64,000 bases of DNA from Erythrocercus mccallii (GCA_013397435.1 VZRG01000358.1:455268-519267), one strand, 5' to 3'. Positions 13,052 to 26,613 are shown, counted from the first letter of the stretch. The notes: generated by a model from the letters alone, not told the origin. Made by a program: numbers and translations.

Positions 13052-15954
13052 GAGATATTTCCCTCCAGACACATTGCAGCTGCACATGAGTTCATGCTCC
13101 AAGTGATGTTACTTCTTTTCTTTACAGGGCCTCTTTTCTTCAGAGATGATAAAAGATTTCTCAGTGTTATAGGTGTATGACCTGTGATGAAAAATTAATT
13201 ATAGAAGTAATTTTGAAAGCCACTTAAGTTCACAAAAATTTATTCTTTTTAACTTTTTAATTTTTTTACCAAAAATATTTGGGCAGTCATGTCCAGGCAG
13301 AACTTAAAATTAGAGTAAGTCACATGAGAATCCTTTTTAAAATATTTTCTTCTGAAAATCAGCCCTATAGGTACTGGAGTTTGACTGTTTGCTTTGGTTA
13401 AGTATCACTGTAGTCTTAACAACCTTTTCTCACTCAACCTTTTCAGTTTCACCCACCACTGCCTTTTTGCATTTAGACTAAATAAATAAGGTACAATAAT
13501 CACTGGGTGTTCAAACCTACCCAACCTGCTAAGAATTTCTCATCCATACTCTCTGTGAGACTTTTTCTTTCCCCTTTGGTTAAACATACACAAACAATGA
13601 GACAGGTTCACATCTCATTTAGTCCATAGGAAGTGCGTGATCCTGAATCAGGAGTCACTAATAGAGCTCTCAGAGTCTAGCTGTAGCCCTGTTGGACTCA
13701 GAGAGCTGCATTAAATGAATCTAACTTTGTTAGGATCAAATTCAAATTGGGATCCTATTCTTCCAAACCACCCAACATTTTGGGATCCTTCAAGAAAAAA
13801 GAATAAATGAAAGATATTAGTAAGCACTGCTAACTATTGCTAGCTACACTACTAGTGTAGCAGATTAATATCTAGAGTGTAAAAAATAAGCTAGCAAAGG
13901 AACAAGTCTATATGATGAGATAATTGAAAAGTAATAGACATCAATGTCTTTCACATTTAGCACAATAAGAATCTGTCCTCCTCACTTAGTTCATCCTAAA
14001 GTGGAAAAATACTATGTAGTTCTTTGCTAAAATATCACCATAGATTTGAATCTGAGCTTAAAGGTTATTCCTGGGGGTTCAAAAATATTAATTATTCTGT
14101 CACTCTCCCTTTCTCTTTAAGAAGGAATTCTAGTACTGAGCTAGAATTGACTAAGCAAGCTATTACTTGCAGGTATGCACCTTATCATTAAATGAAACCT
14201 CTAAAAGGCCTGTGTAGTGGTGTTCTGATCTAAAATTAGACGTCTCTGCTATTATTGCAATAGCTCAAAAATCGAATAAACAAGCCATAATTTTGACATT
14301 AGACAAAAATAATATTGGGGAAATCATGAAAATTAATATTCAGTATAAAAAAATTAAATATGATCAACAGTCACCCAGCACAACACATAAAAAATAGCTT
14401 TTGTAGGAGCACATTACAAAGATAAACCAGACAGTAAAACTTTGAATAAATCATTTTTTATCCACTTCTTGTGACATACAACCATGGACATTGATAACTT
14501 CAGAACTCCAGGTCTCCATGAAGAATATCTTTTTCAGAGGTGGCCTGTGCCTTAAATCAGATACTGTGGGAAGATTACCTATAATTTTCTTTTGATTTCC
14601 ACCCCATGGCCAGCTTAATAAGATTCAATCCAAACACCAGTTTCAGCTTCTGATGTGAGCAGATGGCAAAAAGCAGGGACCAGAGCAATTACAGTATAGC
14701 ACATAGAAAACAGAGAACCAAAAAGATAATAAAGCAAACCTGGACTTTTTTTCTTATCTGCTATTTAAGCAGGGCACCTTTCTGGCAAAAGGGAAGGATT
14801 ATCTCAAGGTTATTTATTCATTTACCAGCAATCAACAAGGTTTAGATAGTTGAAATCCCGAGTACCCTGAAAGTCTGTAAGAGGCCTCATGCATATGTTC
14901 TACTTTATGTTGCTCATCTGCAAAACAATGAGGCTTGTAATGTGAAAGGTTTAATGGACTCTCCTGGTTTGTCCTCTATCCAAGCTCATTGCTATTTGTG
15001 TAATGCAATCTTCTTAAGAGTGTGGTTCCTGCAGGGAGATGAGCAGGCAAGGTCTGGGCTGTGGATGGCAGCTCATGTCAGGGATCAAGGATCATCCAGT
15101 TAATAGTTTTACATTTACAATCCCCTAATAGTCTGGTTCTAAAGATCAGCTTGCTAACACCTAGAGCTGGTTTTGGTTATTTTGCACCCCAAAAAATTTC
15201 CTTTAAGTGTCATCATTTGAAAATTAGTTAAATATAGATCAGACAGTATTATCATTCAGTTAAGATCTATTATTTTATAATTATCTAGATTGAGGACGCT
15301 AAGGCAATGATGAAGGTATTTAGAGCCTTAGCAGGCCATTATGTGGTAACAACAACAACAAAAGAATAATCAAGAAATACAGTACACATCTTTGACAAAG
15401 CTATACAGGAGAAGTGATATTTTGATGCACTGATTAAGACACAGCTTCTCTTAAATTTGAGGCTTAGGTGAATATTTTCTTAAAAATTAATAAGAAAGAG
15501 GAGTTCAAACCCCATAGGCATCTTTGAAAATCTGAACCTGAATATTTAATATTAGCCATCTGAAAACACCTTTAATCTCCTTTTTATTCTTAAAAAAAAG
15601 TGCAAAGGAAATCAAAATTAAATAAAATCATCCCTATAGTCTTTTTTTGCATCTTCATTTGTCTGTGGAAAAGATATTTAGCTAGCATGAGCCTCCAGTA
15701 AGTATTTTAAAGCAATTTTAAAGGTATCAAATGTTTTTTCACATACCACTGGCTTTGTCACACTTGCTTTTAAACCCACTTGTACTCCCAAAATTAAAGG
15801 CCAAGTTAGTGCCATCAAGTAAAATCATGAAGCTGTGATATTTCCCTTGGGCAATCTGTCACTTCTTAGAAAATTGTTTAGATCAGGGTGGAGAAAACAA
15901 AACTGTTATAAGGAAGGAACAGCTCACAAAAAAATAGACTCTGAACAAGATTAA
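13052..15954. other. Unique AT-rich intergenic DNA
   Basis: No gene or clear repeat. Open frames are 60 codons or fewer. A short CAACAACAACAA run lies near 15349-15361. Confidence 0.55.
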
Positions 15955-15955
15955 T

Positions 15956-16310
15956 ATGAATCATAGATTCCCAGAGTGGAAGGCCAGGAGGGACAATGCT
16001 TCACTTACTTTGACCCTCGTCAAACCATGGGACATTGCATTTCACCTACTTAATCTTGTATGCAGCCCAGCCAGTTGTGTGGGACTGCAGCAAAACCTGT
16101 GCTTAGCTAAAGCACCTCACTGGGAGTTCAGGCAACTTTGAAATCAAAGCATCATGGGAAGAGGAATCCAATAAATTTATTTCAAACACTTTCAATTTTT
16201 TTTTAATGATAACTAGTTCTCTTTATGTGAGAAAACGTGTAATTTCTCTTTTGAATGTGTCAAATAGCTGCTCTTATGCCCTTTGCTCCTATTATTTTAT
16301 GAAAATGCCA
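15956..16310 (-). mobile_element. Old, highly diverged CR1-like LINE fragment
   Basis: The segment opens with AATCATAGATTCCCAGAGTGG and continues with GGCCAGGAGGGACAATG, the layout of a reverse-complemented CR1 3' end (tail word AATCATAGA, then a GGCCAGAAGGGACCAT-like block) known from older amniote CR1 subfamilies. Later parts, such as the CTTATGCCCTTTGCTCC block near 16274, fit only loosely. The 61-codon plus-strand frame inside it is antisense to the element and has no meaning of its own. Confidence 0.45.
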
Positions 16311-16324
16311 TTATCATAGCTCTT

Positions 16325-16385
16325 AGACTGATTTAGGTTGGAAAGGAATCAGGAGGTCATCTCATGCAAGCCTCAACTCACAGAA
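16325..16385 (-). mobile_element. CR1 LINE 3'-end fragment
   Basis: TTAGGTTGGAAAGGAATCAG followed by AGGTCATCTCATGCAAG matches the reverse-complemented CR1 3' untranslated region, where GGTTGGAAGGGACCT and a TCATCTAGTCCAA block are diagnostic. Only about 60 bases are recognisable. It may belong with the older fragment just upstream or be a separate insertion. Confidence 0.55.
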
Positions 16386-19300
16386 GGAACAAAATCAATA
16401 ACAAATCAATCCTTTTTTATCTTTTTTTTTTTAAGAAGGAAAAGCACTGTGTAATGTCATTTCCTGTTCTCTGTAGAGGCGTCAGGAGGAGTATGCCTCA
16501 TAAATTTCATTCTATCAACATTTTTTAAAAAGTGAGATGCCAAAACTGCAAAAAAACGGTAGAACACACCTTATTAGTGTTATACATATTACAAAATGTC
16601 ATTATTCCTTTTTGCCACATCTCCATTCAAAAAGCTTTCATGCATCTAATTTATGTTGTGCCTTTAAAATTATTTCCAAACACTGATTTACAATATATGT
16701 TTTCTATTTTTTTACAGGCAAATTTTTTGCATATGTGAAATTTTCCATGTGTGATGTACAATCATTTTGCTGCACTGGATTTCTCTTACAAAAAAAAATG
16801 TATACAGGTCTAGATATATGGGCTTGACTTTATGATCCAGATATTTTAAAAATATCTTTTTGCCATCATGATGACAACTGTGCAGTTACAGATTTCATTC
16901 ATAGGGATTTTATGTTAACTTTCATAAAAACTTATTCAGAATTTCATATACATATATTTTTATTTTTATTGTGCCTTTTCTCCAGATTGTTTCCCCAGAT
17001 ATCATAATTTGATTTTCTCCTTTTGATCTATACCAAACCACTGTACAAAAAAATCCACAAACACTATTCCAAAAACTCTATATGCATTATTTCTGCACTT
17101 TCAGGCAGATCAACACTTGTAGATCTACCTCTGCTCTAAAAATTTGGCCATCCCTGCATGATTAAAATTTTGGTCTGTTCCCCTGACTACCAGTCTGATT
17201 TTTTAATAACACAAGATGAAGGTGGGAAAATTAACATCGGGTTTGGATTTTTTAGTCGTTTGTTTTGGCAGGATTTTTTCCTCTCCCAGTTCATTACTCT
17301 TCCTCTTTTTAAATTTTCTTTAAACATCATCACCCTGTCCCTCATCCCTAAAAGACCTAATCAGGTGAATCTAAAAACTGAATTATGTGACTCCATCATC
17401 TTTTTGTATTGTCAGATTCTAGCTACAGGAAACTTTCAGTACACCTAATTTCCATCACAAGGTATATCTTTCCACATACAGACATGCCCTAATAAAATTT
17501 TCATTCAGGTTCTCGCCATATTCAAAATGCTTCAGCCAAATATCATTTTCATAGCTCATTGCTTTGGTAATGACAGCCTTCTATATGTATCTTTCTATTC
17601 ATTCTGCTTCTATCACACCAAATTGAGATTACTTATTTTTACATCCAAGGCTCTTTGGAGCTCCTAATCTGCTCAGCCTTTCTTGTTTGCTACTGAAGTA
17701 TCAGAAGTCGTCTCTGCTTGATATTCCTACATGTTCTAGAAAATACATTTGTACACAGTTCTGTGACAATACTTGCTGCTTAGAGCTTCCTAAACATCAT
17801 TTGACTGTGCTTCTACAGGTTCATCCTCATTCATTCTTTTTGCTGCCTACAGAAAGTTTCTAAGCTGTGAACCCCCTTTCTTCCACGCTGATGAGAATTA
17901 TTTCACTTTTTCTTTTCTTTCAGTACACTTTCCCTCTCTCTCTCTCTCCCAGCCTGCAAGTACCTCAAGGTTTTTTACTAGAGTTAGACAATTGACTCAA
18001 AAAGAACTCTGGGTTTGTGACACAAATCAAAGGTTAACCAGAAGGTCAAAAGTCTCATTTCAAGCCCTGAAACATTTCATGTTTTCTGTTTATTTCTGCT
18101 TATTTCTGCTTCATGGGTGGTTTGGGTTTTTAGAGAAACAGGAAACGGTACCCGACTTTGTAAGAAATCTATAGATGTGGAAAATAGAAGATGGATGTTC
18201 AAGGAGATAAAAGAGAACAAATTACTTCATTATATGCTGGTGTTTTTAGATGAACAGAGATTAAAATTTCTCATTTAATGCAAGCTCTTTTTCTAATAAA
18301 TATCTACTGGAGGAAAATGTCAAAATATTTCATACTTTTTTTTTTCACCTCTTTTCTACTTTATGTTTTCTCAAAAAGGTGCAAAGAGAAATGAAAGTAT
18401 CACTAGGAAAAATGGGAACAGAAACTGAAATACTGTCAGAACTCCTCACAATTTTCTTTTTTTTTGTCGTTACAAACCAGAAAATTAAGGAAGAGTTTCT
18501 GCCAAAATTAATATTAACTTTTTGATTTCTGATTAAACATTTTCAAACAGAAATTATTGGCCTGCCTGGTGCATTTATATTTGTGTTTATGACAATTTGA
18601 AAAGGTTTAAAAACTAATTGTGCAACTATTATTTTATATTACTGCTCAATCTTCTTGTAGGTCTCCACTTCACAGCTAGCTGTATACATACTGCCATTAC
18701 TTGAATGAGCCATCAGCCTATACCATTATTGTTTGTATTTACAATTAGCAATACACGTCACACCTTTGCTTCACAATGTTGCGAATGTCCCAAACCACTT
18801 AAAATAATGTAACGTATTCAGTAGGAAATACACAACAGCTTCTCCTTATTTCCCATCACCAAGACCACTAACAACTAAACACTGAGTTCATTTTTGACAC
18901 AAAAAGTAAAATAACATTCCTTTTTGATATTTGAAAAGACTATTAATGAATCATTGAAGCAGGAAATTAACCAAAGAGATTTCCAGTAAAGAAATATAGA
19001 AATGTCCGTATCAATATGCAACATACCATGAGGCTCTTAAAATAGTAGACACAAGTCTGTTTATATGCATTCTGGAGAGAAGCATGTTCAAACTGAAGTA
19101 AGCCTTAAATCAGATTCAATAGTTTCATATATTTATTATGACTAGACAAAAAAATATCTTTTTAGAAGGGAGTGCAAACTTCTTGTTTACTTAAATAAGC
19201 AGAACTAAAACTTAGAAGGATTATGAATACAGTCAATAAACATATCAGGTTAAAAGCAGACAAAAAAAGTGAAGAGATATTTGAGCTAAAAGCTAATGTG

Positions 19301-19595
19301 TAAATAAGAATAAACAAGTAAAAAAGGTTCATGCATGAATTTTGCAAGGAAATTAGGAAATGCTTTCTAACTTTGGAAGAATAAAAAACTTTTTAGACTG
19401 ACCAGAGAGAAGTAGAGCAGGTCTCAGAAGTTCCAAAATGGAGCTAATAAAATAACTTTTATGACACATTTGGTCATGGCAGAGATATTTAAACATCAGA
19501 CACCTAGTTTCCCACAAATCTGTAATTTCAGACCACCTCCCATACTAGAAGTACCACATTCACATCCCTAGAAAATATAATAACATATATCTTAT
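16386..19595. other. Unique AT-rich intergenic DNA
   Basis: No gene recognised. The stretch holds T-runs, a short (CT)n run at about 17936-17950 and several AT-rich segments. The largest open frame (17158-17448, plus, 96 codons) is hydrophobic and composition-driven. Confidence 0.5.
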
Positions 19596-19815
19596 ATCAC
19601 AGAATGGCTTGGGTGGGGTTGGAAGGAAGTGAAAAGATTATCTAGTTGCAACCCCCCCTGCCATGAGCAGGAATACCTTCCACTAGACCAGATTTCTCAG
19701 AGCCCCATCCAACCTGGTCTTGCTTCCAGGGGTCCAGCATCTACTATTTCTCTGGGAAACCTGTTCCATTGCCTCACCACTGACACCATAAATTGTCCCA
19801 GGGTTAATTTAGGGT
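19596..19815 (-). mobile_element. CR1 LINE 3' fragment
   Basis: It begins TCACAGAATGGCTTGGGT and runs through GGTTGGAAGGAAGTG, a CCCCCCCTGCCATGAGCAGG block, TTCCACTAGACCAG, GAGCCCCATCCAACCTGGTC and CTGGGAAACCTGTTCCATTG. This is the standard order of a reverse-complemented CR1 3' end, so the element lies on the minus strand and is 5'-truncated, as almost all CR1 copies are. The open frames on both strands here (about 60-70 codons) are repeat-derived. Confidence 0.9.
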
Positions 19816-20050
19816 CTTCTGTAATCCACAGCATACAAAAACAATAGTATATATTTATATGTAACCACTTTGTAGCGCTGCTCAAGTTGAATTTGTCTTT
19901 GTTGCATCCATTAATGAAAATGGATCAAAAGAAACCTCTGAACAAGAAGCCAGCTCTAAAATACATACATAAAAACTACCAGCTGCAGAGCTTGTTTTGC
20001 TCTAGTGGATCTATAAACTCTTCTGTGAATTCTTTATGTGATGTGATATA

Positions 20051-20147
20051 NNNNNNNNNNNNNNNNNNNNNNNNNNNNNNNNNNNNNNNNNNNNNNNNNN
20101 NNNNNNNNNNNNNNNNNNNNNNNNNNNNNNNNNNNNNNNNNNNNNNN
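20051..20147. other. Assembly gap (97 N)
   Basis: Unresolved bases. Left flank ends GTGATATA and right flank starts TATATGTATTTATG, so the gap sits in a TA-rich tandem repeat that was probably collapsed or unsequenceable. Reading frames that run through the Ns are meaningless. Confidence 0.98.
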
Positions 20148-20231
20148 TATATGTATTTATGTACATACATATAAAAGTGCAGCTATAGATAAATATGTAT
20201 CTATAAGTATGAATGTACAAATACATATCCA
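20148..20231. repeat. TA-rich degenerate microsatellite beside the gap
   Basis: Words such as TATGTATTTATG, TACATACATATA, AATATGTATCTATAAG and ACAAATACATAT recur with a roughly four-base rhythm. This is an interrupted (TATG)/(TACA)-type array that likely continues into the gap. Confidence 0.65.
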
Positions 20232-22782
20232 TAATACCTCTAATGGAGAGATGAATAACACAATGTTTACTGGAAGGCTGTAAGTGGCTTTGAACACTTT
20301 TAGTGAAACACTTCAACATTTTTCTAACATAATATTTTGAAAGGGCCCAGGGTCAATACAAATGTAATATGTGGAGGCTAAAAGAAAATTTGACAGAAAA
20401 TTTGTCCAAAGAGCACAGTAAGGTGGCATGTGAAAACAATAATGGGCCATTATGCTGTCTTATTAGAGAAATTAAAGCATTGCACACACTGCCTGACTCA
20501 CAGTGGCTGGCTTTTTTACTGAACAACTAGAATCTTGTGTGTTCAACTCAAGAAGTGATTTTTAAAGTGTAATTTCCTTTTTAATTCTAAATATTTAATA
20601 GTATTTAATAGTACATGTGGCAAGCTTGTTTGGGAAGCTCAAAAGGCAGAGAACCATTGGATGCCTGCAAATGCTCTTTGGTTAGGCAAGCACTAAATTT
20701 TGTATGCAAACAGGCAAAATGGAGTCTTTTCAGGTGCAAACAGTAGTGATTCATCCTCTACATATGTGCAGAAAACTTCATATTTTGGAAAGCTTTTAGA
20801 TACAGCAGTACAAAAAACACAGCATATACAAAGTTAACATATGGAAGATCTATATACTACACAACTTTTCTGAATAGAAATGGACCTGCAGCATTGAATT
20901 CAGTTTGAAGGATGTACCTACCTGGAAGTTTTGCAGCAGGTCACCTGTAAATTTTCTCAACATTCCTCAGGAAGGTGGAAAGTCCCTCCCATCATATAAT
21001 TTATGTTAAAATGTACTTTACTAGCCAAAGTTCCTGATACATCGGTATGGTTACTTTGTCTTTTACAAAGAAACTAGAAAAAATGCTTCTTTGAAGACAC
21101 TATTATACTTAGAAGCATTTATCAGGCAGTCTACCTATAAAACTATGTCTCCAGTTCATTTTAGTTTAAAGATTTTTGGTTGGAACCCTAGTTGCAAAAA
21201 GAAAAAAAGGGAAAAAAAACTTCAGCAAATGGCAAAACTCTGCATTCAAATTTGTTACAATGTGAACATTCAGAACCTCATCACTTAAGTACACTTTTCT
21301 GTGAATATATATGGAGGGCATCTGTCTGAATTTATCCAATTGGAAGTGACTGGTACATAAACTGCATTTATTTTATAGAAGAGGGTGAAAGGAGCAAATA
21401 TAATTTTCTCAGATGTGTTTGGAAACACTAAACAAATTAATTGGGTTAGGTTTCTTACTTGGGATAAAGAGAGAGGATACTACAGAAGACAAGGATATGA
21501 CTCATTCATTAAACGCTTTATTTCTAGGCCTTCCATGACATTTATTGTTCTAGCATCTAGCAGGCTGGTGAAATGCTGGGAACATTTAACGTGCATTCTG
21601 CTTCTGTGAGTTACAGATTTACCACCCCCTTTGTGCTGATGCAATTCTGAAGCCCAGAGTCAATGAACCAAACTTATCCAAGTCTGGAAACTTGAATCCA
21701 ATTGCCTTGAATCAAGCATAGCTGAAATAATAACCTCTTTTCCAATTTCTTTTTCAGCAGTATTTTATAGCTAAACATGCACATATGAAAGAACCAAATT
21801 ATTAGAAGACCAGATAGAACACGGACATTATAGCACAACTGCGTTTACAGGGACTGTTACAAATTAGCTTATTCTTTTCTGGACTGGTACATTTAGTCTG
21901 TCTCATTCCTAAAGTTCTCTAAACCTTTCAAAAGTATGCTGTATCAATAATCTCTCTTTTTATTTCTTTTTGGTTTGGTTGTTTGTTTTTTTTCTGAAGC
22001 GTTATCCAAATTATATTTTTCTTTGAGACAAATATATATATTGTGTGATTCTTGTTTTCTTCATTAAGACAAGTTGTCGCAATTGTCATTTGTCAGTTGT
22101 TATTTTTGTTCATATATGGCTGTATAGCTGCATTGACTCATGAAATTTATATGCCAGTTTTGGTTGTTGCTTGTTTTGGGAGGATTCTGTTTGGGGGTTT
22201 TTGTTGCTTTGCTTTGTTTTGTGTGGCTTTTTTTTTTGAGAAACAAGTAAAAAAAGGCTAAATAGGAAAAGAACCTTCGACATGTAGAAGAATTGGCACA
22301 AAATCCACTTATTTTCTGTTTTACTACCCTGTGCTAGTCCTCTCTGTCCAGGGAGATATTTTGATTTAAAGGATAAAGCTCAGAATATGGGCAATGGTCC
22401 ACAGCTATTCCTGGGACTTTGTGAAATTATCTGTGAAAAGGAAAACATAAACCTGCTTAGTATCTACTCTATAATCTCTCCCTGGATCCTAAATTGAGTT
22501 TAAATTGGCTAAACTTGAGTATTTGTGCCACCCTATGCTTGCATTTACCTGTAATTACCACCCAATAGAGACACAGGTGAATCTTCTTCTGAAACCTTTT
22601 AATGATTGCAACTGAAAAGTCAGGACACTAACACAGAAAACAAAAAAGGTATTCAATTCTTAATTTGCAGAGCCTAAAATATTTGTCGAGGAATTTCTAC
22701 TGTTTAGTTCAAAATTATATGAAACTTTATTTTTCATTCAACAAGGTTTGATAGGCTAGAGAAGTGCTGACTCATAAACTGA
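20232..22782. other. AT-rich intergenic DNA with T/G-rich patches
   Basis: No gene found. T/G-rich patches occur at about 21958-21995 and 22155-22242 (TTTGGGGGTTTTTGTTG, GCTTTGTTTTGTG, then a T-run). The plus-strand frame at 22052-22261 is rich in Phe, Cys and Val because of this composition. Confidence 0.55.
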
Positions 22783-23253
22783 CTAGCAGGACATCACAAT
22801 GTGAAACTCTGCAGACAGCTTGGCAGCCTTCACCCCGAAATAAGAAAAATATTTACAGAAAAATAAGATCACAAAAGATTCAAGAAACAGTCTTAGAGAG
22901 GTATTGACTATCACTAACTCCATGGTAACTGTTTTGAAACAGCAAGGAAGTAGAATAAACTTTTTGTCTAATTCTAAGATAAAGTAAGCATTTGTATGAG
23001 GAGAATCCTGAGAAAGAGAGAAAAGCAACTCATGGGAATTTTGCACTTGAATCCTTGTAGTTGGACACTCCCAAGTTTTGTACTTTTGCTCACTGAGAAA
23101 ACTCAGTGTTTTTGCCATTTGACACATACTTGAATTTCTGCTAGTTTTCTCTGCTTCCATCTCTTCTGATCTTCTGAGGGTTTTTTGAGAGAAACATGAA
23201 GATTTAATACAATAGGAGAGTGTATGGAAATTACCTGAATGTCCTAACATCAC
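22783..23253 (-). other. 156-codon open frame, no recognised family
   Basis: This is one of the two longest open frames outside recognised repeats. It starts with a double methionine (MMLGHSGNFH), has a charged middle part (RRSEEMEAEKTSRNSS) and a hydrophobic C-terminal part near residues 115-135 (LFLESFVILFFCKYF). I see no known domain, signal peptide or splice context. Given 64 kb searched in six frames, an open run of this size can occur by chance. I keep it as a candidate only, with no function assigned. Confidence 0.15.
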
Positions 23254-26200
23254 TCCTGCTCTTTGCAGAGGAATGAAGATAAAAAAGGGAAAGCTAAGTC
23301 AGGGTCATGTGAGGTGGAATCAATGTTGTACCATCTACCTATTCCTTTCAATTGAAGGAAAACAGGAGCAATTCTGCTGAACTGGTGAAATGACTGAATA
23401 GGAATTTGGAATACTGATTCCTGGATAAAAGTTAGTGGAATCATTTAATCAGAAATGCTTTTTACCAGAACATGAAAATGCCTTAAAATCTCTCAGCCCT
23501 GACACATGGTGGAAAAATGATTGCCTCACTTAGACTGAGTAGAAAATTCTTGAAAATTATACTGTCATGTTATATATATCATCCTATAACCCAAGTGAAA
23601 TGTAAATGGGATGAAGGATAACTTTACCTTGATTCAACAGTTACTGTCAGACTTCTCAAAAATTTCTGTGAAGAGGACAAGTAAAATAAAATTTACAAAT
23701 GTTTACTAGTTGATATTTTCTTAGGGTCATTTATCTCTACAAAGTAAATGTAATCCAGATCTTGGGAGAATCTCACCTTCACATTCAACTAATTCTGCAG
23801 ATACTTCATAAAAATGAGCCTCTGTTATCAGAGTAGAATCAAATCAGAATGCCTTTACATGCATCTAAAGGACAATTATTTTTCAGCAGATCTCAGGTTT
23901 TGGGGCAGCCTATGACAGACTAACCTCAGAGATATCCAACATTCACCTAAAGACCTGAGGCAAGGACATTCACCGACTGACTCAGACTTACTAAACTCCT
24001 TTGGGTCACATAGCAATCAACTTCTCACCACTCATAGGGATGATGATCTCTTATTAACCCTAAAGTGATGGAAAGATACTTTCAACTTCCTTATAGTGAA
24101 CAATGTGGGAACTCAGGCCCATGCTTACAATATAACCACTGTGTACCCAGTGGTTATATTCTTGACAATTCTACCTAAAGATATTATGTACAGTTCTCAA
24201 AATACTGTTGTTCAAAACTTTCACTCAAAAAATAGTTTGCTTTATTTTGAACCTTTAGATTTCTATGGAAAAAGTTCTAAGGCTTCTGTCTTAAAGTTCA
24301 CTGGTTTTCCCCTTTGTGAATTCCTCAAGGAACTCACATTTCTTTTCTTCCCTATTTCAGATGCCCAGCCATCACCATCAAGGATATAAAACATCTTGTT
24401 TACCTCTAGTCACATCACTGGGACAGTTGTCATGTTATTTCAGAAATGTGCTGCAGCTCGCTACAGGTACCAAATGGAATCATAGAAAGGTAGAGGTCCT
24501 TGATTGAATTTATTTGTGTTTGAATCTGTCAAGGATAAAAGAGCCAACAAATAATAAAATAGATGCAAGCCTCTGTAAGTCAGCAGCCACCTGCTACCTC
24601 TGTGCTACTAGAGGGGCCCTCAGCATGACAACACAAATCCATGCTGGCAGGCCAATCACAGCTTAAAAAAAAGCCCTACATCAGCTCACCTCTTCAACTC
24701 AGTCATCAAAGTGACAGCAATACTGAAATTTCAATTTTCCTGATATTAGTTGTGAATTGTTTTATCATGTTATTTTTACTCTCACTATCTCGTTGTCTTT
24801 TAAATGCTGATAGTGCTGATGGTTCTCAAATGCAGTCTATCTAGTTGCTCTTTCGAGAAATAAAGATTTAGTTTTACTCTTTTTTAAAAAAAATTATTTC
24901 TCCAAATAGGCTGAAGCTCTTGTTCCATTTTTCTCCCTTCTATACATCTAAATCATGTAAATTGTAGGGAACTGTAAAAGTCAAAGTACTCATCACAGGC
25001 ATCATAATTATTGATAATCAACTATTCTTCAAGGCTAGCACCATTCCAAATGCAATTCCCTACTTTGATTCCTATTTATAGAATGAGTCAAATTTTGTAC
25101 TGCTTTTTATCACTTTCAACTGCATAAATTAACCCTAAGCATTTATAATGATGTCTTTTTTAATAAGGTTAGGGAAAGAAACAGAGGAAAATGTAAAATA
25201 TATTTTTCTTTATACAACAAATGAAATCTTGGCCTCAGCATAGTCAATAAAAGTTTTCCATTAATTCAATGGATCTGAGTTTTCACTCTTACGGACTGAA
25301 TTTGAGTATAAATGGAGGATCACAGGGGATTTGTGGGGTTTGTTTTTGTTTTGGTTTTTGCTTTGTGTTGTTGACTTTGCGAATAGTGTCCAAAGCATCC
25401 TGCATGCATTTGATGCTAGAGAACTAATATTAAAGATGATGAAGAATCGAGAAAATAGAAAAAAGTTATTTCATTTCCTTTTGTTTCATGTAACCATTGT
25501 ATACCAGTATTTGGGCTCATTCAAAACTATCTTAAAGCTTTCTGTGTGGACTCATTTGGTTTCTAGAAAGGCTACATTACTAATCTGAACCAGTTATAGA
25601 GGAGAATTCTCTTTGAAACCAGTGAAGGTAAATGGTGAGACTCCCCTGGGACATCAAAATTTGTATTTGGCCTTAGTACAAGGCCTTAGTAATCATACAC
25701 AGGCAAATTTCAGCATCTCTGAGTTGTCATCCCTCATTATCACATAGTATATTTGGGAGAGGACTGAATATATCCCAGAAAGCTGGCTCCTTTGAGAATC
25801 TTGGGGAGTTATATGTGAATAAAGAGATGGCTTGTAGGTTCACATGAGGGGCCAAACTACAACGGGAACATATGGAGATATCCTAATTTGTCGTCTGCTC
25901 TTTTTCTTCTCTGAGGATTCTATGAGCACTGAGTATGAGCATTTTCTTTTGCAGCTCCTGCAACTTTCATGACAAAATTCCTTTGTTTTTCTTTATTTGT
26001 ACTTTATATTTTTCATATTTTCTCTGAATCCTAGTCAGCAATCCTCTGGGTCCTAATTTCTATCTTGCAACTGCATTGTGTAACTATAAAATCTAGTAAA
26101 TAAATTAAAATATAAACATGAGAAAGACTTTCTTCTTCAAGTTGAATTATACATCTTTTAACTCTAGTATGGCCCTGTTTACAGCACATAAGTACAATTC

Positions 26201-26613
26201 AAGCAATTTAGAAGTGAATAAATCTTTCTGTGTAAGTAACCAATATTGTGCTGCATACCAACTCCTACATATATCATAAGTCTGGCACAGTCCAATAATA
26301 ACAGAACAATAACTGCCGTACAGAAATGCATTCTCATAAGCAACAGCTGCCAGTGAAAATTCTTCACGTTTTTCTTCTGAAATAAATTTACCTTTATTTT
26401 CTGCCTACATTATTCACTACTAGATATCACACAGAACTAGAGCAAGATTCAATAACTCTTTAAACAACTTTCCTATTTAAACGGTACAGTGGGTATTTTT
26501 TTAGCCAGACTAAAAATTCATGCTGCGAAATTTGTTTCCCATGTGATTAACATTAGCAAATAGAGTACTACTAGTCCAAGAGTACTACTGAAGGTTTGAA
26601 GCTCTGATAAAGG
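23254..26613. other. Unique AT-rich intergenic DNA
   Basis: No gene found. It contains a perfect 13-bp-stem hairpin at 24129-24160 (own entry), a weakly repeat-like GC-richer patch at about 24560-24660, and a short T/G-rich patch at 25325-25370. Open frames of 60-97 codons show no family resemblance. Confidence 0.5.
24129..24160. repeat. Perfect inverted repeat (13-bp stem, 6-base loop)
   Basis: AATATAACCACTG (24129-24141) is exactly complementary to CAGTGGTTATATT (24148-24160), with loop TGTACC. The stem is too short for a normal microRNA precursor, and there is no T-run after it to suggest a Pol III terminator. Confidence 0.9.

Noticed and set aside
19887..20319. Reading frames spanning the N gap
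   Set aside because: They are held open only by undetermined bases.
24129..24160. MicroRNA precursor
   Set aside because: The 13-bp stem is far shorter than the roughly 30-bp stem of a normal precursor, and pairing does not extend outward.
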